Below are positions 59,821-64,000 of a stretch of 64,000 bases of DNA, in pieces. The DNA is from Natribaculum breve (GTDB lineage: Archaea > Halobacteriota > Halobacteria > Halobacteriales > Natrialbaceae). The stretch covers positions 40,650-104,649 of the forward strand of contig NZ_CP095393.1 of assembly GCF_023008585.1 (NCBI RefSeq), written 5' to 3'. Positions within the stretch are counted from its first letter, which is position 1. Each line of letters begins with the position of its first letter. A program made the position numbers and the translations under genes. The notes beneath the pieces were generated by a model, which did no database searches, was not told the origin of the DNA, and was given only the letters and a program-made list of their open reading frames with translations.

Positions 59821-61219
59821 TCGTCGTTACCCCCTGTCGGCGCTGTTGGGACACGTACGTTTCCATCGTATCTGCCGTGATGATCTCATAGAGTCGCGCC
59901 GGCTGGCGGTCATCTGTCGGCCGAAGGATGCGTCCAAGCCGCTGGGCATACTGCCGCTTCGAAGCACTTCCCGACAAGATGATCCCCACGTTCGCAGCGG
60001 GAACGTCAATTCCCTCGTCGAGCACCTGAGACGTTGCCAGCATCGAGTACTCGCCAGTCCGAAACCGCTCGAGAATCTCCGTGCGCTCGTCCGTCTTCGT
60101 TTGATGGGTAATGCAAGGGACGATGAACTCCTGAGATATTTCGTAGGCGAAGTCATTGTTCGCAGTGAAGATAATCGCGCGATCGTCGTAGTGACGTTTG
60201 AGCAGGTTATCGAGCGTCTCGAGTTTTTTCTCTGCCGTTCGGGCGATGCGTTCGGCGCGCTGCTTGGCGATGAGTGCCCGCCGTCCCTTCGGATCGTAGG
60301 ACGTCCGTTTGAGGAACTCCTGATAACCCTCCTCTTTCCAGAGATCGAACTCGTGGCTATCGACGTAGTCGCGATAGATCTGGTACTCCTCGTCGTATGT
60401 CTCCCGTTCCTCGGCCGTGAGCTCGACAGACATATGGATGGTTTCGTACTCGCTGAGGTACTCGCCAGCGAGTTCGTCGACAGCCTCTTCATAGACAACC
60501 GGGCCGATGAGATCCTCGAGGAGTTCATGCTTGCCGTCAGGCCGTTCGTAGGTAGCGGTCAGTCCCAGCCGATACGGTGCGATCGTCATTTCGGGAATCT
60601 GCCGGTAGGTCGGCGCTGGCAGGTGATGTTCCTCGTCGACGACGAGTAAGCCGAACTGGTCGCCGTATTCGTTGATGTAGCGGTAGGCACTATCGTAGGT
60701 AGTGACGGTGATTGCGGTGACCTCGTGGCTGCCGCCGCCGAGAACGCCGATCGGTTCTGTGAGCTGATCGCCAAAGGCGTTGGTGAGTGTGGCGTGCCAC
60801 TGATTCATCAGGTCAATCGTTGGTGTCACGACAAGCGCACTTACGCCGGCGTCAGCGATGGCCTGCAGTCCAAGAAACGTCTTTCCGCTTCCGGTCGGAA
60901 GAACGACGCTCCCCTGGCGGCCGTGGTCAATCCAGGCGTTGAGGGCGGCCTGCTGGTAGTCACGCGGCTCGATGTGGAGCGCTGGCGTGAGATCGAGGGC
61001 AGGATAGGCCCGCGCGGTGTCTTCGAGAGCGTGAGCGAACCCGTCCTGAAGCGTTGCCTGCTCGTTTCCGTCCGACCAGGCGCCTACCCATTCGAGGAGG
61101 GATCGATATCGATATGCTTGCGTTCGGTACTCGTCGACGCGGTCGTCCCACTCCGCATAGGGGATATTGTCGGGGGCATCACGGAGTAGGAGCGTCCCGT
61201 CGTCGAATTCGACTCGCAT
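59807..61219 (-). CDS. XPB-like superfamily 2 helicase
   Basis: A 470-residue helicase: Walker A LPTGSGKTFLGLQAIADAG near 107, DEEHHLPAPTYRQIPE near 193, GLTATYERPDGKHELLE near 220, ATSQVLDEGIDVPAAN near 395, and QRLGRILRPTDDR. The ThM-like insertion and RED-type region are present in the middle. It unwinds or translocates on DNA with Bax1. The pair lies between two origins and may serve replicon repair. It is upstream of and overlapping with Bax1. Confidence 0.9.
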   Translation of the reverse strand: MRVEFDDGTLLLRDAPDNIPYAEWDDRVDEYRTQAYRYRSLLEWVGAWSDGNEQATLQDGFAHALEDTARAYPALDLTPALHIEPRDYQQAALNAWIDHGRQGSVVLPTGSGKTFLGLQAIADAGVSALVVTPTIDLMNQWHATLTNAFGDQLTEPIGVLGGGSHEVTAITVTTYDSAYRYINEYGDQFGLLVVDEEHHLPAPTYRQIPEMTIAPYRLGLTATYERPDGKHELLEDLIGPVVYEEAVDELAGEYLSEYETIHMSVELTAEERETYDEEYQIYRDYVDSHEFDLWKEEGYQEFLKRTSYDPKGRRALIAKQRAERIARTAEKKLETLDNLLKRHYDDRAIIFTANNDFAYEISQEFIVPCITHQTKTDERTEILERFRTGEYSMLATSQVLDEGIDVPAANVGIILSGSASKRQYAQRLGRILRPTDDRQPARLYEIITADTMETYVSQQRRQGVTTNADG

Positions 61220-61381
61220 TCAGTGTATAGACAGAGGTCCCCGATCGGATTCAATATGTGGGTTTCTTGGGTTCCATTGAGGCATTCGTCCGCCTTGTCC
61301 TTCTACAAACAGGCGAGTGCCTTGGTGCTGGACTCCGAGAGGGGTCACGGTTGTGGATAGCCCAGTCAGGAGCCACGGTTG

Positions 61382-61744
61382 TTAGCGGTCGAGCCAGTAC
61401 TGCCAGTCTGCAATCGCTTGTTCTGTGTCACGACCGGTTTCGAGAGGTTCCAGTTGCTCTAGCGGTACGCCAAGTTCTCTGTCCATCCACTCTATCGTCA
61501 CGAACATCTGGCTGAGAGTCGGATCTGTCGGGGACATTCCAATCACGCGTATCGTTTCGCCTTCCTTGAGGGGAGACTCCTCTCGCTCGGAGACACAGCG
61601 CGCTTGGAACGGGAAGTCCATCATATCGTCCAAATAGGCGTACCATCCCCACGCCTGCTCTTCGGCGCTGTATGTATCGACGGTGATACGCATTTTAATG
61701 CGCTCTTCCCGTTCTTCCTCTTTTTCGGTCCATGTCATATCCAC
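61382..61744 (-). CDS. CcbP-like calcium-binding protein
   Basis: A 120-residue acidic protein, WYAYLDDMMDFPFQARCVSE, then GETIRVIGMSPTD and MFVTIEWMDRELGVPLEQLE, ending AIADWQYWL. This is the pattern of the CcbP calcium-binding family, first known from cyanobacteria. It should bind calcium through a beta-barrel surface. It lies alone next to the XPB gene start; no partner is evident. Two start codons (MDM) are near each other. Confidence 0.75.
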   Translation of the reverse strand: MDMTWTEKEEEREERIKMRITVDTYSAEEQAWGWYAYLDDMMDFPFQARCVSEREESPLKEGETIRVIGMSPTDPTLSQMFVTIEWMDRELGVPLEQLEPLETGRDTEQAIADWQYWLDR

Positions 61745-61873
61745 CAGTACTCATTCTAGCCTCAAGATGCTCGGGGTAGGGGGTGGCTGAAACCACTTGC
61801 CAACCAATCCAAGAGACGCTCGATCCGCCCGTAGAACAGATCTGAGTCACTGGACAAGGTTAACCAACGTACA

Positions 61874-61996
61874 CGCTATTGCCGAGCCGAACTGCTCGAA
61901 CGACAGGCTCAGCGAGAGTTCTGTGAACTCGAGTGTGCGAAAGCAGTCGCTGGACCAGACAGTACAGATTCTGATGGTGGAGTACTCGACCGATGA
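61874..61996 (+). pseudogene. Degenerate third copy of the repeat-module gene
   Basis: The frame reads RYCRAELLERQAQREFCELE, then CAKAVAGPDSTDSDGGVLDR before TGA. It matches the C-terminal two-thirds of the proteins at 55336 and 57938, with cysteines replacing arginines. No start codon precedes it. It shows the module once reached the second origin. Confidence 0.65.
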
Positions 61997-62019
61997 AACG
62001 GAAGGTTGTGGAAGGAGGG

Positions 62020-62602
62020 GCCCCACCATGTCCGCATAATTGTGTGAAGCGCCTTGAGGACAAGCCCCGAGGCTTCACCTTGGGGTCAAGTGGTTCGAGA
62101 GAACAACGCTCTCTCGTCATCAAGCGAAACCGACGATTTCGCGGACATCACGAATCGCAGATTCGCTTAGTCATGGAAGACCGAAGTCGTCTGTACGACC
62201 CCGAAGCACTCGCCTTGTTAATCTGTAGAGTAGGGAGTAGAAGTCTCTGTGGTGAGTAGCTCCCCCTCCCCACCGTGTCCGCATAATTCCTCCGAAGAGA
62301 GCAAGAGTAAGAGAATAACACAAGAGGGACCCCCCACCGTGTCCGCATAATCTATCCGCAAGAGTGTCAGACGCTCCGCACTACAGCGATTTTCATTATA
62401 TCATATTGTTATACTAGTTGGATTTTCGCTAGTGCGGATTTGGTTGTGCCAGATTTAACTTAGTTCTTTCCCTTCCCTAGAGCCTTCGCTGGTTCTACGT
62501 GAAGCAGGGGTTCTTTCTCACAAGATTATGCGGACACGGTGGGGTGTGGGGGTATACAAAGAATCGAGTATGCGGACACACTGGACACACCGGACACGGG
62601 GG
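62020..62602. repeat. Origin repeats upstream of the second Orc gene
   Basis: CCCCACCGTGTCCGCATAAT-type sites are at about 62020-62041 (one mismatch), 62266-62288 and 62330-62351 on the plus strand. Inverted copies are at 62525-62544 and, with tandem GGACACAC(T/C) repeats, 62568-62602. The region 62380-62520 between opposite sets is AT-rich and a good unwinding site. No gene is convincing here; a 28-codon frame at 62173-62259 is probably chance. Confidence 0.8.
62065..62085 (+). mobile_element. IS200/IS605-type end hairpin (remnant)
   Basis: CCCCGAGGCTTCACCTTGGG plus G forms a short hairpin with GCGCCTTGAGGACAAG before it and CAAGTGG after it. Haloarchaeal IS605/IS1341 elements end with similar CCCCGAGG/CTTGGGG foldbacks. 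No transposase or TnpB is adjacent. The call rests on resemblance alone. Confidence 0.35.
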
Positions 62603-62636
62603 TTTATGATCACTCATTACATTGCTTCCACATGTA

Positions 62637-63902
62637 ATGTCCGGCGACGGAGCGAATTCATCTGATACGGGCCTCAACAGCAATCCATACGGCAGTACAG
62701 TCGAGATATTTTCTGATGAGTCTGTCTTGAAAGAGGACTGGCAACCTGAGAAACTCCCAGAGAGGGAAAAAGAACTCGATGAAATCCGGAATGCGCTCGC
62801 CCCTGCAACACGCGGTGTTAACGCTCACAATCTATTTCTCTATGGTAAAACAGGTCAAGGTAAAACAGTCGCCATTGATCACGAACTTGATCTCCTAAAC
62901 GAGTATGCGAACTCTCAGGACGATTTGGAATTAAGCGTCATCAAAACCAGCGCGAACAATCAATCAACATCTTACCAGCTCGCTGCACACCTCATCAAGG
63001 AAATTCGTGACGGGTCTAAGAAGCCGAGCGGCATCGATCAACAGAGCATGTTCGACCTGCTCTATGATGAATTACGCGGCCTCAATGAAACAATCATTAT
63101 TGTCATTGATGAGATTGACTCGATTGGCAGCAATGATGATCTTTTATACGAACTTCCGAGGGCCAGGAAGAACGGCCATCTTGAGGACCAATGGATTTCT
63201 GTTATTGGGATCAGCAATGATCTAGAGTTCCGTGACAATCTTTCTCCAAAAGTCAAAGATTCACTGTACGATAGCGAGATCGAGTTCGCACCATACAACG
63301 CTAATCAACTCACGAGTATTCTAGAACGCCGAGCCGAACGTGCATTTGTCGACGGCGTTCTTGATGGCGATGTCATCCCACTCTGCTCAGCATTTGCCGC
63401 TCAAGACGAAGGCAGTGCCCGGCAAGCAATCCGATTGCTGTACAAGGCAGGAGAACTCGCCCTAAACAACGATGATGAAGTAATTCATGAATCACATGTT
63501 CGCGAAGCACGTGATATCTTAGAACGAAAGCGAATCGAAGAAGGAATGCGGAGTCTGACGACACAGGACCAGCTAGCGTTGCTTTCTGTTGTTGCCCTCG
63601 AGATAGACGAAGAAACACCGGCACGAACACGACAAGTCTATCAGAAATACAAGGATATCGCTACTATTCTTGATTCAAACCAGCTTGTCGAACGACGGGT
63701 TCGCGATCACTTGCAATCTCTCGGGATGCAGGGGTTCCTTATCGTGGAAACACGGAACAAAGGGATTCAGGGTGGCTCACACTATCGCTTTGAGGTGAAA
63801 ACTGATTTGGAGGCAACATTAGATATTCTTGGAGAAGATAATCGGATTGATGATGTCGTTGAGGATTTAACAGACATCGCGACTGCCAAAAATCTCGTCT
63901 GA
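62637..63902 (+). CDS. orc1: Orc1/Cdc6 replication initiator (second origin)
   Basis: A 421-residue AAA+ protein: Walker A YGKTGQGKT near 70-78, Walker B IIIVIDEIDSI near 153, sensor 1 VIGISNDLEF near 193, and a C-terminal winged helix (TRQVYQKYKDIATILDSNQL, then LQSLGMQGFLIVET). It is related to but clearly different from the protein at 56232 and has its own site family. ATG 62637 follows a TATA-like TTTATGATC by about 30 bases. It should load MCM at the origin at 62.0-62.6 kb. Confidence 0.9.
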   Translation: MSGDGANSSDTGLNSNPYGSTVEIFSDESVLKEDWQPEKLPEREKELDEIRNALAPATRGVNAHNLFLYGKTGQGKTVAIDHELDLLNEYANSQDDLELSVIKTSANNQSTSYQLAAHLIKEIRDGSKKPSGIDQQSMFDLLYDELRGLNETIIIVIDEIDSIGSNDDLLYELPRARKNGHLEDQWISVIGISNDLEFRDNLSPKVKDSLYDSEIEFAPYNANQLTSILERRAERAFVDGVLDGDVIPLCSAFAAQDEGSARQAIRLLYKAGELALNNDDEVIHESHVREARDILERKRIEEGMRSLTTQDQLALLSVVALEIDEETPARTRQVYQKYKDIATILDSNQLVERRVRDHLQSLGMQGFLIVETRNKGIQGGSHYRFEVKTDLEATLDILGEDNRIDDVVEDLTDIATAKNLV

Positions 63903-64000
63903 ATAACTGCGGCTATGATCTCCTCTTGACGTTTTATCAGCGAGTGGCGCTACTCTTTATTTTCCTATAAATTCATTGATGGAAGTGTTCGGACGTCCGT
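63903..64000. other. Right edge, no feature
   Basis: The last 98 bases after the initiator stop include an AT-rich stretch near 63955-63975. No gene begins within the window. Confidence 0.3.

Noticed and set aside
59771..60649. 292-codon forward frame opposite Bax1-XPB
   Set aside because: The XPB and Bax1 motifs on the minus strand are unmistakable, so this is a shadow.

Overview
The window looks like part of a plasmid, megaplasmid or other accessory replicon of an extremely halophilic archaeon (class Halobacteria). The proteins are strongly acidic. Many families are archaeal or haloarchaeal: TATA-binding protein, Orc1/Cdc6, XPB with Bax1, TrmB, HalOD1, amphi-Trp, DUF7344-type winged helix and small zinc-ribbon proteins. 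Promoters are archaeal TATA-type with very short leaders. I found no rRNA or tRNA. The genus cannot be fixed from the sequence alone; a Natrinema/Haloterrigena-like host is only a guess.

Layout. 1-5.5 kb: a truncated zinc-finger gene, an RHH/PIN toxin-antitoxin pair, two PadR regulators, a membrane protein and an RPA-like OB-fold protein behind a long GC-rich leader. 5.6-9 kb: a scrapyard holding a zinc ribbon, a halocyanin tail, an intact AI-2E-type permease, and a transposase fragment joined to the tail of a second AI-2E permease. 9-17.7 kb: an FNT channel, two tandem copies of a DUF4177-like plus four-helix membrane protein cassette, a CNNM/CorC-type transporter, and Lrp, DUF7344 and TrmB regulators. 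17.7-28 kb: gene remnants, a run of small plasmid-type zinc-finger and hypothetical genes, a second toxin-antitoxin pair and an ArdC-like metallopeptidase. 28.4-33.5 kb: an Upf1-like helicase with a GHKL ATPase carrying an HExxH motif, then a second RHH/PIN pair related to the first. 33.8-34.4 kb: a 659-bp element with inverted ends and an 8-bp target duplication that carries one Tat-lipoprotein gene. 35-38.2 kb: a coiled-coil/zinc-finger gene group, a winged-helix gene with an ornate operator, and a two-repeat CRISPR-like relic.

38.5-53.6 kb is a visibly more AT-rich accessory island that resembles a defence island. It holds a tight four-gene unit (PD-(D/E)XK-like protein, Ser/Thr kinase, unrecognised TIM-barrel-like protein, metallophosphoesterase). 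A type IIG-like restriction-methylase follows, with a TBP gene directly downstream. The rest are a DUF4238 protein, two unrecognised proteins and a KAP P-loop NTPase.

53.7-64 kb is the replication region. Two different Orc1/Cdc6 genes each sit beside their own repeat family (consensus AACACTTGCAGGGTGGTGTC for the first, CCCCACCGTGTCCGCATAAT for the second). A Bax1-XPB pair and a CcbP-like gene lie between them. The first origin is bracketed by two diverged direct repeats of about 0.5 kb, suggesting it is a mobile or duplicated replicon module. Maintenance functions (two origins, three toxin-antitoxin pairs, ssDNA-binding proteins, helicases) and defence functions dominate the gene content.
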